This document shows, piece by piece, positions 17,679-26,264 of a DNA stretch of 64,000 bases. The stretch is from Halorubrum halodurans (GTDB lineage: Archaea; Halobacteriota; Halobacteria; Halobacteriales; Haloferacaceae): NCBI RefSeq assembly GCF_002252985.1, contig NZ_NHPJ01000094.1:19832-83831 (forward strand), in the 5' to 3' direction. The notes below the pieces were generated by a model. It saw only the letters and a program-made list of their open reading frames with translations. It did no database searches and was not told the origin of the DNA. Made by a program: the position numbers and the translations under genes. Within the stretch, counting starts at the first letter, position 1, and each line of letters starts with the position of its first letter.

Positions 17679-19067
17679 ATGCGTACGCTCGCTTTCGACG
17701 GTCGAACCGGCGCGGCCGGGGACATGATCTGTGCCGCGCTGATCGCGGCCGGGGCCGACGCCGCGGTGCTCGACACGGTCGAGGACCGGCTTCCCGTCCG
17801 CTATGCGGTCGGCGAGACGACGAAGAACGGGATCCGGGCGACGACGGTCGACGTGCTCCTCGACGACGAGGGGAGCGGCGTCGACCCCGGCGCTCGGGAG
17901 GCCGACAGCGACCGCTCTCAAGATCAACACGAGCATCACCACGATCAACACGACCACGAGCACGACCACGACCACGAGCACGCACACCAGCACGGACATG
18001 CCGAGGGAGCCGGCGTCCACCGGACCTACCCGGAGGTCGTCGAGCTCGTCGAGTCGATGGACCTCCCGGCGGCCGTCGAGGCGACCGCGCTCGAGGCGTT
18101 CGAGCTGCTCGGCCGGGCGGAGGCGTCGACGCACGGGACCGACCTCGAGGAGACGGCGTTCCACGAGGTGGGCGCGGACGACGCGATCGCCGACGTCGTC
18201 GGCGCGGCGCTGCTCCTCGACGACCTCGACGTCGACCGCGTCGTCACCACGCCCGTCTCCGTCGGCGGGGGAGACGTCGAGATGGCCCACGGCGTCTACC
18301 CGATCCCGGCCCCGGCGGTGGTCGGGATCGCCGAGCGTGCCGGCCTCACGCTCGTCGGCGGGCCGGTCGACCGCGAACTGCTGACGCCGACCGGAGCGGC
18401 GATCCTCGGGGCCGTCGCCGAGGGCGTCGACGCGCTGCCGGCGCTCCGCGTCGACGGCGCGGGGTACGGCGCGGGCGACGCGACCTTCGATCGCCACCCG
18501 AACGTGCTCAGGGCGGTGATCGGCGACGGCGGGGGGACCGTCACGGCCGAGGCACACGGGCACGACGCCGGCTCCGGCGGGCTCGTTCACGACGACATCG
18601 CGGTTCTGGAGACCAACCTCGACGACGCCGCGCCGGAGGTGCTCGGCGGCCTCCAGGAGTCGCTCGCGGCGGCCGGCGCCCGCGACGTGACGATCGTGCC
18701 GACGACGATGAAGAAGTCGCGGCCGGGCCACCTCGTGAAGGCCATCTGTAAGCCGGCGGACGCTGCGGCGGTCGCGGAGCGGCTCGCTCGGGAGACCGGC
18801 ACGCTGGGCGTGCGACAGGCGGGCGCGAGCCACCGCTGGATCGCCGATCGCGCCTTCGAGACCGCGATCGTCCCGGTCGACGGGGTCGATCACGAGGTGT
18901 CGGTGAAGGTGGCCTCGACCGCCGACGGCGACGTCTACGACGTGAGCGCCGAGTACGACGAGGCGGCGGCGGTCGCCGCCGAGGCCGGGATCCCCGTCCG
19001 CGAGGTGCTCCGCCGGGCGGAGACGCGCGTCCGCGACGACCTCGGCGACGTCGGCGCCGACGAGTGA
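17679..19067 (+). CDS. larC: Nickel-pincer cofactor nickel insertase LarC (single frame, His-rich)
   Basis: The 462-residue protein matches LarC: FDGRTGAAGDMICAALI at the start, HEVGADDAIADVVGAA, PAPAVV, GPVDRELLTPTGAAIL, and the ferredoxin-like C-terminal part with ETNLDDAAPEVLGGL, PTTMKKSRPGHLVKAIC. LarC uses CTP to insert nickel into the pyridinium thioacid/thioamide cofactor of lactate racemase. In lactobacilli it is made by ribosomal frameshifting; here it is one uninterrupted frame. Residues 84-107 form a striking His/Asp-rich stretch, probably nickel-binding. larA, larB and larE are not in this window, so pathway use is unproven. A leaderless promoter sits at 17651-17656. Confidence 0.93.
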   Translation: MRTLAFDGRTGAAGDMICAALIAAGADAAVLDTVEDRLPVRYAVGETTKNGIRATTVDVLLDDEGSGVDPGAREADSDRSQDQHEHHHDQHDHEHDHDHEHAHQHGHAEGAGVHRTYPEVVELVESMDLPAAVEATALEAFELLGRAEASTHGTDLEETAFHEVGADDAIADVVGAALLLDDLDVDRVVTTPVSVGGGDVEMAHGVYPIPAPAVVGIAERAGLTLVGGPVDRELLTPTGAAILGAVAEGVDALPALRVDGAGYGAGDATFDRHPNVLRAVIGDGGGTVTAEAHGHDAGSGGLVHDDIAVLETNLDDAAPEVLGGLQESLAAAGARDVTIVPTTMKKSRPGHLVKAICKPADAAAVAERLARETGTLGVRQAGASHRWIADRAFETAIVPVDGVDHEVSVKVASTADGDVYDVSAEYDEAAAVAAEAGIPVREVLRRAETRVRDDLGDVGADE

Positions 19068-19189
19068 GTCCGCGAGGGGGTCCCGGATCCGCGAGTACGA
19101 CCGGGTGACCGACGCGAGGACGCCGGAACCTCGACGGAAAGACGACAGGCCTATGCCCGACGCCCGGCCACTCGGAGGTAAGTCACCCT

Positions 19190-20494
19190 ATGATCGAGCG
19201 TATTCACACGTCGGAGGTCGACCCGGACGCGGACGAGGTCGCGATCGCGGGCCACGTCCACGAGATCCGTGACCTCGGCGGCCTGGTGTTCCTCATCGTG
19301 CGCGACCGCGAGGGACTCATCCAGGTCGTCTTCAAGGAGGAGCGCGAGCCGGAGCTGTTCGAGGCCGTCCAGGACGCGGGCTCCGAGGACGTCGTCCGGG
19401 TCGTCGGCGAGCCGCTCGAGAGCGACCAGGCCCCCGGCGGCGTCGAGCTCGCGCCGACGGCCTACGAGGTGCTCGACGAGGCGGACTCGCCGCTTCCCCT
19501 CGAGATCTCGAAGGACGTCGACGTCGACCTCTCGACCCGGCTCGACAACCGCGCGCTCGACCTCCGGAAGCCCGAGACGCTCGCGGTGTTCTCGCTGCGC
19601 TCGAAGCTGATGACCGCGATGGAGGAGTGGTTCGACGAGGAGGGGTTCGTCGACATCAAGACCCCCCTGATCTCGAAGGGCGGCGCGGAGGGCGGCGCGG
19701 AGCTGTTCCCGATCCTCTACTACGACCGCGACGCGTTCCTCTCACAGAGCCCGCAGCTGTACAAGCAGATCCTGATGGCCGCCGGCTACGAGGCCGTCTA
19801 CGAGACCGGCACCGCGTTCCGCGCGGAGGACTTCGCGACCTCACGACACGTCTCGGAGATCGCGATGTTCGACGTCGAGCTGGCGTACATCGAGGACCAC
19901 AACGACGTGATGGACGTTCAGGAGGAGTCGCTCAGACACGCGATCCGGGCGGTCGCCGAGAACGCGGAGCGCGAGCTCGACCTCCTCGACGTCGACCTGA
20001 CGGTCCCCGAGGAGGACTTCCCGCGGATCACCTTCGAGGAGGCGCTCGACCTCCTCGAGACGGAGTTCGGCCACTTCCCGGACGATCCGACCGACCTCGA
20101 CACGAAGGGCGAGAAGCTCCTCGGCGAGCACTTCGCGGAGCAGGGCCACCCCGCCTTCTTCATCGTCGGCTACCCCGACGAGAAGTTCTACTACATGCAG
20201 GACGTCGAGGGCGACGAGATCGCCTCCCGGAAGTTCGACCTCATCTACGAGGGCCAGGAGCTCTCCTCGGGCGGCCAGCGCGAACACGACGTGGAGCGCA
20301 TGGTCGAAGTGATGGAGGCGGAGGGCGTCGAGCAGGCGAACTTCGAGTTCTACATCGAGGCGCTGAGCTTCGGGACGCCCCCGCACGGCGGGTACGGGCT
20401 CGGGATCGACCGGCTCGTCCAGCAGGTCGCCGGCCTCGACAACATCAAGGAGGCGATCATGTTCCCGCGCGACCCGAACCGGCTGGAGCCGTAA
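19190..20494 (+). CDS. aspS: Aspartyl-tRNA synthetase, archaeal type, probably non-discriminating
   Basis: The 434-residue class II synthetase has an OB-fold anticodon domain (1-110) and a catalytic core: [28 protein letters not shown] (motif 2), [22 protein letters not shown] motif 3. In the anticodon loops it has H22 (AGHVHEIRD) and P82 (QAPGGVE). His and Pro at these positions mark non-discriminating AspRS, which charges both tRNA-Asp and tRNA-Asn. Asn-tRNA would then be made by the amidotransferase route known in Haloferax. A GGAGGT ribosome-binding site (19174-19179) supports the ATG at 19190. The ATPase gene is convergent, 15 nt after the stop. Confidence 0.96.
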   Translation: MIERIHTSEVDPDADEVAIAGHVHEIRDLGGLVFLIVRDREGLIQVVFKEEREPELFEAVQDAGSEDVVRVVGEPLESDQAPGGVELAPTAYEVLDEADSPLPLEISKDVDVDLSTRLDNRALDLRKPETLAVFSLRSKLMTAMEEWFDEEGFVDIKTPLISKGGAEGGAELFPILYYDRDAFLSQSPQLYKQILMAAGYEAVYETGTAFRAEDFATSRHVSEIAMFDVELAYIEDHNDVMDVQEESLRHAIRAVAENAERELDLLDVDLTVPEEDFPRITFEEALDLLETEFGHFPDDPTDLDTKGEKLLGEHFAEQGHPAFFIVGYPDEKFYYMQDVEGDEIASRKFDLIYEGQELSSGGQREHDVERMVEVMEAEGVEQANFEFYIEALSFGTPPHGGYGLGIDRLVQQVAGLDNIKEAIMFPRDPNRLEP

Positions 20495-20509
20495 GACGGC
20501 GAGACCGGT

Positions 20510-21469
20510 CTACCCCTCTCTTTCGGTCGCCGCCGCATCGAGCAGCGCCTCGTACGCCGGCTCGTATCGGTCCGCGATCGTGTCGGGATCGCCGCGCTCC
20601 TCGCCGGACAACGCAGGCAGCCGAGTCGTCGCGAGCGGCTCGATCATCTCCGTCAGCGTTCCCGTGTGCTCCTCGAGGCTGCCCTCCCGCGGGCTTCCGG
20701 AGGCGACCGCGCGGGCCTTGCGGTAGCGGTCGCCGGCGTAGACGCGCGCCCGGCCGGGGTCGACGACGGCGACCGCGTCGTACTCGACCGACAGCGGCGC
20801 GGCGACGTCCCCGTAGGACTCGACGACGACCGGGACGGTCGCGTCAGCCACCCGGTCCGCGAGCCGGTCGAACGCGGGGAGGTACGCCTCCGCGGTCACC
20901 TCGTCGAGTTCGGCCACGTCGTCGACGCGGACCGCGTCGGCGAGCGGGAGGCGTTCCCGGAGCGACTCCGGGATCAGCCCCGCGTCCGCGGCCGCACCGT
21001 TGAGCACGAACCGCGAGCCGCCCTCGTCGGCCGCGGGGGACGTGACCCGGTCACAGAGGAAGGTCCGGTCCGACTCCCCCAACAGTCCGGTCCGGCCGGG
21101 CGTCGGAAGCCACAGCCGGTGAAGGGGGTTGATCGACTCCGGCGTGACCGCGCCGCGGGCGGACGCGTCGTCGCTGCCGGCCGCGTCGCCGGCCGACGCG
21201 CCCAGCGGACGCGTGCTCGCGGCCGCGAGCTTCCGAGCGTCCTTCCCGTACAGCCGCCCGGACCCGGCGGCGATCCGGACGTCGTCGTGGTCGAACCAGT
21301 GGTCGTTGCCGGCGCGGGGTTTCACCCCGACAGCGTCGCCGACCCGCGCCGTGAGCGTTGCGAGCAGCCCCGTGGAGAACGTCGTCTTTCCGGCGTCGAC
21401 CCGCGCGCCGCCGGCGACGAGCAGGGTCGGCGGATTCGACGGGTTCCCGTCGTGTGCGTTCGCGTTCAC
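20510..21469 (-). CDS. P-loop ATPase/GTPase of unknown role
   Basis: The 319-residue protein starts with a P-loop: TLLVAGGARVDAGKTTFSTGLLA (Walker A-like GARVDAGKT). This places it in the dethiobiotin-synthetase/MinD-like group of P-loop enzymes, with VVVESYGDVAAP as a possible switch/Walker B region. Haloarchaeal homologues are usually annotated only as ATPases. It starts with GTG at 21467-21469. Its start overlaps the stop of the upstream small acidic gene by one base, so the two are translationally coupled and probably act together. Substrate and pathway are not evident; a dethiobiotin-synthetase-like ligase or a maturation chaperone are possibilities only. Confidence 0.75.
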   Translation of the reverse strand: MNANAHDGNPSNPPTLLVAGGARVDAGKTTFSTGLLATLTARVGDAVGVKPRAGNDHWFDHDDVRIAAGSGRLYGKDARKLAAASTRPLGASAGDAAGSDDASARGAVTPESINPLHRLWLPTPGRTGLLGESDRTFLCDRVTSPAADEGGSRFVLNGAAADAGLIPESLRERLPLADAVRVDDVAELDEVTAEAYLPAFDRLADRVADATVPVVVESYGDVAAPLSVEYDAVAVVDPGRARVYAGDRYRKARAVASGSPREGSLEEHTGTLTEMIEPLATTRLPALSGEERGDPDTIADRYEPAYEALLDAAATEREG

Positions 21470-21801
21470 TATTCCTCGGCGTCGGGCTCGTCAGCGTCGT
21501 CACCGACGTCGCCGGCGGCGGCATCGTCGCTGGCGTCCTCGGCGAGCCCGTAGTAGCCGGGGCTGTCGTCGGTCGGCGGATCGGCGACGACCATGTCGTC
21601 GGCGTGGACCATCACCCACGGGATCGCCCAGTCGATCAGCACGGCCTCGGTGTCGGCGTCGATCTCGGCGTCGGGCTCGAGCCCCTGGAGCAGCCGCCCG
21701 ATCTCCGGGATCGTGTACAGCAGGTCCGGCTCGAACAGCTCGGCCGGCTCGTAGAAGTCACACGGGAACGTCTCCTCGAAGGCGGATCTCGGTTCCGGCA
21801 T
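21469..21801 (-). CDS. Small acidic haloarchaeal protein, unknown function
   Basis: The 110-residue soluble protein has an ordered N-terminal part (about 1-80: CDFYEPAELFEPDLLYTIPEIGRLLQGLEPDAEIDADTEAVLIDWAIPW pattern, aromatic-rich). An extremely acidic tail of Asp, Glu and Ala follows. I do not recognise a function. Its TAG stop shares a base with the GTG start of the P-loop ATPase downstream, which suggests a shared job or dosage link. The start is the ATG complement at 21799-21801. The sod gene lies further downstream in map terms and reads the same way, but with a separate promoter. Confidence 0.68.
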   Translation of the reverse strand: MPEPRSAFEETFPCDFYEPAELFEPDLLYTIPEIGRLLQGLEPDAEIDADTEAVLIDWAIPWVMVHADDMVVADPPTDDSPGYYGLAEDASDDAAAGDVGDDADEPDAEE

Positions 21802-21918
21802 GTCGGGCGGCTACGCTCGCGGTTCCGTAAACGCTGGCGATGTTCGCCGCTGGCGGGGTGCGACGGTGTCAAAAAACGTCGGGGTTCGACGCGCGGGGCG
21901 CGCGTTCCGGCTGTCGGG

Positions 21919-22518
21919 TTACTCGAACAGCTCGACGGCCTGCTCGTAGCGGGCGGACGGCTCCTCCCAGTCGACGACCTCGAAGAAGTTGTCGACGAAC
22001 TCGCCGCGAGCCGGGCCGTAGTCGTGGTAGTAGGAGTGCTCCCAGACGTCCAGCGCGAGGATCGGGTGGCCGCCCCAGATCGCACCCTGGTCGTGTTTGT
22101 CGACCACGACGTTGCGGAGCTGGTTCGAGAACGTGTCGTAGACGAGGAGCGCCCAGCCGCTCGCCGCGGAGGCCGCCGCCTCGAACTCGCCCTTCCAGGC
22201 CTCGTACGAGCCGAAGTCCTCCTCGATGCGGTCGGCGAGGTCGCCCTCGGGCTCGTCGCCGCCCTCCGGCGACATGTTCTGCCAGAACAGGTCGTGGAGG
22301 ATGTGTCCCGAGGAGTTGTGGGTCACGTTGCGGATCGCGCCGCCCGACGAGGAGAAGTCACCCTCCTCGCGGTTGGCCTCGAGCGTCTCCTCGGCCGCGT
22401 TCCAGCCGTTCACGTACCCCTGGTGGTGGGTGTCGTGGTGCCATTCGAGCACCTGCTCGGAGATGTGCGGTTCGAGCGCGTCGTAATCGTACGGGAGCGG
22501 ATCGAGTTCGTAGCTCAT
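21919..22518 (-). CDS. sod: Superoxide dismutase (Mn/Fe family)
   Basis: The 199-residue enzyme converts superoxide to hydrogen peroxide and oxygen in the cytoplasm. Family signatures are complete: YELDPLPYDYDALEPHISEQVLEWHHDTHHQGYVNG (metal His about residue 27-31), NSSGHILHDLFWQNM (second metal His), and ALDVWEHSYYHDYGPARGEFVDNFF (DVWEHxYYxDY with the last Asp and His ligands). Haloarchaeal members are normally Mn enzymes. The ATG complement at 22516-22518 gives the expected N-terminus. A perfect 7-bp inverted repeat sits at 22529-22549 between a TATA-like element and the start codon, where a repressor could block transcription. Confidence 0.96.
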   Translation of the reverse strand: MSYELDPLPYDYDALEPHISEQVLEWHHDTHHQGYVNGWNAAEETLEANREEGDFSSSGGAIRNVTHNSSGHILHDLFWQNMSPEGGDEPEGDLADRIEEDFGSYEAWKGEFEAAASAASGWALLVYDTFSNQLRNVVVDKHDQGAIWGGHPILALDVWEHSYYHDYGPARGEFVDNFFEVVDWEEPSARYEQAVELFE

Positions 22519-22528
22519 GCTTGTATCA

Positions 22529-22549
22529 CCTATCCCCAACATGGATAGG
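22529..22549. promoter_or_regulatory. sod promoter inverted repeat, candidate metal- or redox-responsive operator
   Basis: CCTATCC (22529-22535) and GGATAGG (22543-22549) are perfect inverted 7-mers with a 7-bp spacer, 11-31 nt upstream of the sod ATG. An A/T-rich TTAAAGATAAT (22557-22567) beyond it is the likely TATA/BRE region, so the repeat covers the expected transcription start. Size and symmetry resemble DtxR/SirR-type operators, but that is inference. Confidence 0.45.
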
Positions 22550-22764
22550 AAACCTGTTAAAGATAATGCGGTACCTGATACCACACGTCACCGGACGCGA
22601 GTGTTACCGGACGCCGACGAACGCGGACGGTACGCTCGCGGTTCGGGCGAAACGGGGTTTCCGGGGGCGACCGCGGATCGATCAGTCCACTCGGACAAAT
22701 GTAACCACTATAAGTTACTCTCATTTTCGAAAACGACAAACAGCAAGACCCTGCCGCACTCGGA

Positions 22765-22848
22765 CGGTGGGGCTGGGATTCGAACCCAGGAAGCCGTGAG
22801 GCTACCGGTTTTCAAGACCGGCGCAATGGGCCACTCTGCCACCCCACC
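22765..22848 (-). tRNA. tRNA-Ser (anticodon TGA)
   Basis: On the minus strand the 84-nt gene has acceptor arms GGTGGGG (22848-22842) and CCCCACC (22772-22766) with discriminator G (22765). The anticodon stem CCGGT/ACCGG has loop CTTGAAA, giving anticodon TGA. A long variable arm (AGCCTCACGGCTT) and T arm CTGGG TTCGAAT CCCAG are present. The long variable arm and the G discriminator confirm serine. There is no intron and no CCA. Confidence 0.96.
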
Positions 22849-22911
22849 CCGAGTTGACGTGTCGGGGCCCCCCGACTAAGGGATGTCGGTGTCGGGCGGT
22901 GCCGCGAACGC

Positions 22912-23370
22912 TCACCGAAAGAGCCGGAACGACCCTTGCCCGACGACGACCTCCGAGGAGCCGTTCTCGGTCGTGCTCGTCACCGACATCTCGCTGACGC
23001 CGATGGAGCCGCCGGAGCGGACGACCGTCGCCTCCGCCTCGAGGTCGCCCTTGGCGGGTCGCAGGTAGTTCGTGTTGAGGTTCACCGTCGCCACGTCGCC
23101 CGAGAGCGGGTCCTCGAAGGCGGTCCGCTGGGCGAGCCCGCCCGCCGTGTCGATGAGCGTCGCCGCGACGCCGCCGTGGATCGTCCGCCCGTCCGCGTTC
23201 GTCAGCTTCCGGTCGAACGGGATCGACAGCACCATCCGCCCGCGCTCGACCACGTCGACCGACGTGTTGAGCCACGAGAGGTAGCCGTGCTCCTCCTCGA
23301 TCCGGCGTTCGATGAGCGACACCGCCTCCGCGGGAAGCGGATCCGTCTCCGAGACCTCTCCCTCGTCCAT
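22912..23370 (-). CDS. PaaI-type hotdog thioesterase
   Basis: The 152-residue protein is a single hotdog domain of the PaaI/YdiI group. The hallmark is TIHGGVAATLIDTAGGLA, whose HGG and following Asp form the catalytic end of the central helix; VNLNTNYLRPAKGDLEAEATV is the next strand pair. Such enzymes hydrolyse aryl- or acyl-CoA thioesters as dimers or tetramers; the substrate is unknown. It begins at the ATG complement 23368-23370, with ATACAA-type promoter sequence near 23394-23399. A 137-bp repeated element (23407-23543) lies just upstream. Confidence 0.87.
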   Translation of the reverse strand: MDEGEVSETDPLPAEAVSLIERRIEEEHGYLSWLNTSVDVVERGRMVLSIPFDRKLTNADGRTIHGGVAATLIDTAGGLAQRTAFEDPLSGDVATVNLNTNYLRPAKGDLEAEATVVRSGGSIGVSEMSVTSTTENGSSEVVVGQGSFRLFR

Positions 23371-23406
23371 ACCCCGGAATCGCCGCCGACCCGTTTGTAT
23401 CCAGGG

Positions 23407-23543
23407 GATCCGCGTGAGCGACCCGGCGGTTCATACCCGATCCCGCGGCAGACCCTCCGTGACCTGACGAACCGCCCGCGGCGGCCGAGGCGGGAGCCCG
23501 GCGCACCGCCGCGGAGCACGACCGCGAGCGCCGGCTGTTCGCC
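23407..23543. repeat. Two-copy intergenic element, copy B
   Basis: These 137 bp upstream of the thioesterase gene align with 8345-8480, including the 19-bp core CCGCGGCGGCCGAGGCGGG, CGGTTCATACCCGAT near the left end, and CTGTTCGCC at the right end. The near-equal length and conserved blocks spaced across the whole span argue against chance. The role is unknown; a small RNA or a mobile miniature element are options. Confidence 0.55.
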
Positions 23544-23596
23544 CGATCATCTCCTCGCGAGCGGACGCTCCACTTCGGCGGCCGGCGGTCGGCGGC

Positions 23597-24487
23597 TCAC
23601 CCGACGCCGAGCCGGATCGGGTCGTCGCTCCGCTCGATCGTGATCTCGACGGCGTCGCCGACCGCGAACTCGTGGTCCGGACAGACGACCTTCGCGCCGT
23701 AGTCGCCGTCGCGGGCCGCGAACAGCGACAGCCCCGTGACGCGGTCCCCGTTCGCGGTCACGTCGATCGGCGCCCACGCGATCCCCCGATCGGCGGCCAC
23801 GCCGACCCGCGTTCCCCACAACGAGACGGCTCGACCGGCGTCGACGGCGGCGAACGCGCCGCCGCCCGCGTAGTGGGCCAGGCCGCCGTCGAGCGGCACG
23901 CCGCCGTCGCTCGCGATCGCCGCGAACTCGCCCGGAGCCGGATGCGTCGGCGCGTCCAGGGTGACGTGGCTCGGCCCGCGTTCGAGGACGACGCCGGTGC
24001 CGTCCCAGGGAACGCCCGCGACGGCCGCGTCCACGTCGACCGGGAGCGACCCGCTCGCGCGGCGCGCGTTCGCCCCCGGCGGGCGGAACCCGAGATGGAC
24101 GTGGTCGTCGACCCACCGTCCGAAGAATCCGGAGCGCGTCATCGGGCCGAGGGAGTCGCCCACGTCGATCCGGTCGCCCGGCTTCACGCTCGGGGTCACG
24201 TGAAGGATCCGTGCGACCGTGCCCGGCGCCGTCCCGGTCCGCCGACACCACGCCTCGTCGAGGTCGACGACGATCAGGTGGTCCTCGGACGCGGCGTACG
24301 ATCGATCGGGGCAGCCGACGGTGTACGTCTCCCGGACGACGCCGGAGACGGGAGAGATGCCGTCCTCGCCGTCGGGATAGAGGTCGATCGCGTTCCCCGC
24401 GTCGTGTGCGGGGTACGGGGAGTTGAACCGCGAGAACCGCCGATAGCGGGAGACGACCGCCGCGGGGATCCGGACCGGAGCGGTCAC
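23597..24487 (-). CDS. M23/LytM peptidase-like protein coupled to sensor kinase
   Basis: The 296-residue protein has a segment resembling the lysostaphin/LytM (M23) barrel. Residues include H28 and D35 (AHDAGNAIDLYP), H96 in ARILHVTPSVKPGDRIDVGDSLG (like the AHL..VKVGDxVxxGxxIG strand of M23 enzymes), and an H-x-H motif at 129-131 (DDHVHLGFR). The first motif is H-x6-D rather than the usual H-x3-D, so activity is uncertain. No signal peptide is visible, and archaea lack murein. A beta-rich C-terminal domain (about 165-296) follows. It starts with GTG at 24485-24487, overlapping the kinase stop within GTGA, so translation is coupled. Confidence 0.6.
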   Translation of the reverse strand: MTAPVRIPAAVVSRYRRFSRFNSPYPAHDAGNAIDLYPDGEDGISPVSGVVRETYTVGCPDRSYAASEDHLIVVDLDEAWCRRTGTAPGTVARILHVTPSVKPGDRIDVGDSLGPMTRSGFFGRWVDDHVHLGFRPPGANARRASGSLPVDVDAAVAGVPWDGTGVVLERGPSHVTLDAPTHPAPGEFAAIASDGGVPLDGGLAHYAGGGAFAAVDAGRAVSLWGTRVGVAADRGIAWAPIDVTANGDRVTGLSLFAARDGDYGAKVVCPDHEFAVGDAVEITIERSDDPIRLGVG

Positions 24488-26160
24488 GTCGACGCGACCT
24501 CGATCCCGTCGATCTCGAAGCACGCGCCGCCGCCCGCCTCGTCGACGACCCGGACGGACCAGCCGTGCGCGTCGACGATGTCGCCGACGATCGCGAGCCC
24601 GAGGCCCGTGCCGTCGTCGAGGGAGACCCCGCGTTCGAAGACCCGACCCCGTTCGTCCGACGGGATCCCCGGTCCGTCGTCGGCGACCCGGAGCGTGACT
24701 CCGTCGTCGGTTCGCTCGGTTCGAACCCGCACGGTCACGTCCTCGCCGGCGTGCTCCACCGCGTTACGGAACAGGTTGGCGAGGAGCTGCCGGAGCCGGT
24801 CGGCGTCGGCCGACACGGTCTCGTCGGCGGCGTCGACGACCAGCGTCGCCGCTCCGGTTTCGAGGCGCGACCAGACGGTCCGGACCGCCGCGTCGATCGA
24901 GACGGGTTCGACCTCGTCGACGGCGCGTCCCGCGGTGGCGAGCGAGAGGAGTCCCTCGATCAGCTCGTCCATCCGTTCGTGGGCGTCCGCAGCCCGTTCC
25001 AACGCCCCGTCGTCGCCGTCGCCGTGACGGGCCAACTCGACGGCCGCGGTCGCGGCTGCGAGGGGGTTTCGGAGGTCGTGGCTGACGACGCCGGCGAAGT
25101 CCTCGAGCCGCTCGTTCTGGCGTTCGAGCTGGCGCTCTCGACGCTCCAAGGCCTCCTGTCGCCGCTCGCGTGCCGTCACGTCCCGAAGGAGGAAGACGTG
25201 CCCCCGGTCCGTTCCGTGTGGGTCCGTGATGGGATCCTCCTGGACGTCGAACCGGCGGCCGCCGATGGTGATCGGATGTTCGTCGCCGGACTCCAGCTCG
25301 GGAAACGCCGTCGACAGCGACTCCCCGACCGCGTCGGCGGGGAGGATCCGCTCCGCGGCGGGGTTGAGGTCGCGGATCCGGCCGTCGGAGCCGGCCACGA
25401 TCACGGGGTCCTGCATGACCTCGACCGCGGTGTCGCGCGCGACGACCGCGGCGTCGAGGGTACCGAGCCAGAACACCACGCCGTACAGGAACACGCCGTG
25501 GACGACGAACGCCGCGGGCGTCCAGTCGACCGTCGGGTAGCTCCCGAAGTCGACGACGGTCGCGATCCCGGCGAGCAGCGGAAACAGCGTTCCGAGGAGG
25601 GCGACGAACGTCTGGAGCCGATAGCGGTTCCCGGTTCGGCGATAGAGGTCGACGATCACGAGGAGACCCGCTGCGTACAGGCCGTAGGCGTACACAACGA
25701 AGATGAGCCCCGCCGGGCCGAGCCCGGTCTGGACGAGCGTGAACGGTCCCTCGACGATCGGCTCGAAGGACCGCCGCGCCAGCCCGTGCGTCCGGCTCGA
25801 CCACGCCAGGAGCACCCAGAGGAACGCCGGCGTCGCGAGGCCGATCAGCCGGCGCTCGGTCCGCCACTCGTCGCGGCCGGCGTACGCGAACGCGAAGACG
25901 ATCCAGAGCACGGGTAGCGCGGCGAGGAAGGGCGTCGCGACCTGGAGCGCCCCGATCATCACCGACGGGTCCGGGCTCGCGACCCTGACCGCGTACAGGA
26001 CGGCGACGACGCCGGCACAGCCCAGGTAGAGCGAGACCTCGAGCCCTCCCGGCTCGTCGCGCTCGGTCCACGCGGTACGACCGAGCAGGAGACCGACGGC
26101 TCCCGAGAGCAGGCAGGCGAGAAGGTACGCCTGGACCGGAACGGCGGTCGGGTCGCTCAT
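24484..26160 (-). CDS. 7TM-PAS sensor histidine kinase
   Basis: The 558-residue protein has a seven-helix membrane domain (about 1-235, HisKA_7TM type), a PAS domain (about 243-330), a short coiled linker, and a HisKA helix with phosphoacceptor H361 (VVSHDLRNPL). An HATPase domain follows with N box LLANLFRNAVEH, G1 DDGPGIP and G2 GTGLGLAIV. It autophosphorylates in response to an unknown signal and passes phosphate to a response regulator not encoded nearby. I start at the ATG complement 26158-26160. It overlaps the downstream M23-like gene by 4 nt, which points to a joint function. lplA is divergent, 104 nt away. Confidence 0.9.
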   Translation of the reverse strand: MSDPTAVPVQAYLLACLLSGAVGLLLGRTAWTERDEPGGLEVSLYLGCAGVVAVLYAVRVASPDPSVMIGALQVATPFLAALPVLWIVFAFAYAGRDEWRTERRLIGLATPAFLWVLLAWSSRTHGLARRSFEPIVEGPFTLVQTGLGPAGLIFVVYAYGLYAAGLLVIVDLYRRTGNRYRLQTFVALLGTLFPLLAGIATVVDFGSYPTVDWTPAAFVVHGVFLYGVVFWLGTLDAAVVARDTAVEVMQDPVIVAGSDGRIRDLNPAAERILPADAVGESLSTAFPELESGDEHPITIGGRRFDVQEDPITDPHGTDRGHVFLLRDVTARERRQEALERRERQLERQNERLEDFAGVVSHDLRNPLAAATAAVELARHGDGDDGALERAADAHERMDELIEGLLSLATAGRAVDEVEPVSIDAAVRTVWSRLETGAATLVVDAADETVSADADRLRQLLANLFRNAVEHAGEDVTVRVRTERTDDGVTLRVADDGPGIPSDERGRVFERGVSLDDGTGLGLAIVGDIVDAHGWSVRVVDEAGGGACFEIDGIEVAST

Positions 26161-26264
26161 CGATACCGGAACCAGCCCAAGGACCAGCAAAACCTTTGCG
26201 CCATTCCCCGAAGCGACCGCGTCCGGACGCAAGCGGTTTGTCGGTCGCCCCCGTCGCGGCCCCC

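Noticed and set aside
23202..23519. Protein-like similarity between translated copies of the two-copy element (GLRRG/SRR.C patterns)
   Set aside because: The similarity follows from DNA similarity, and the frames overlap the thioesterase gene without conserved starts or stops.
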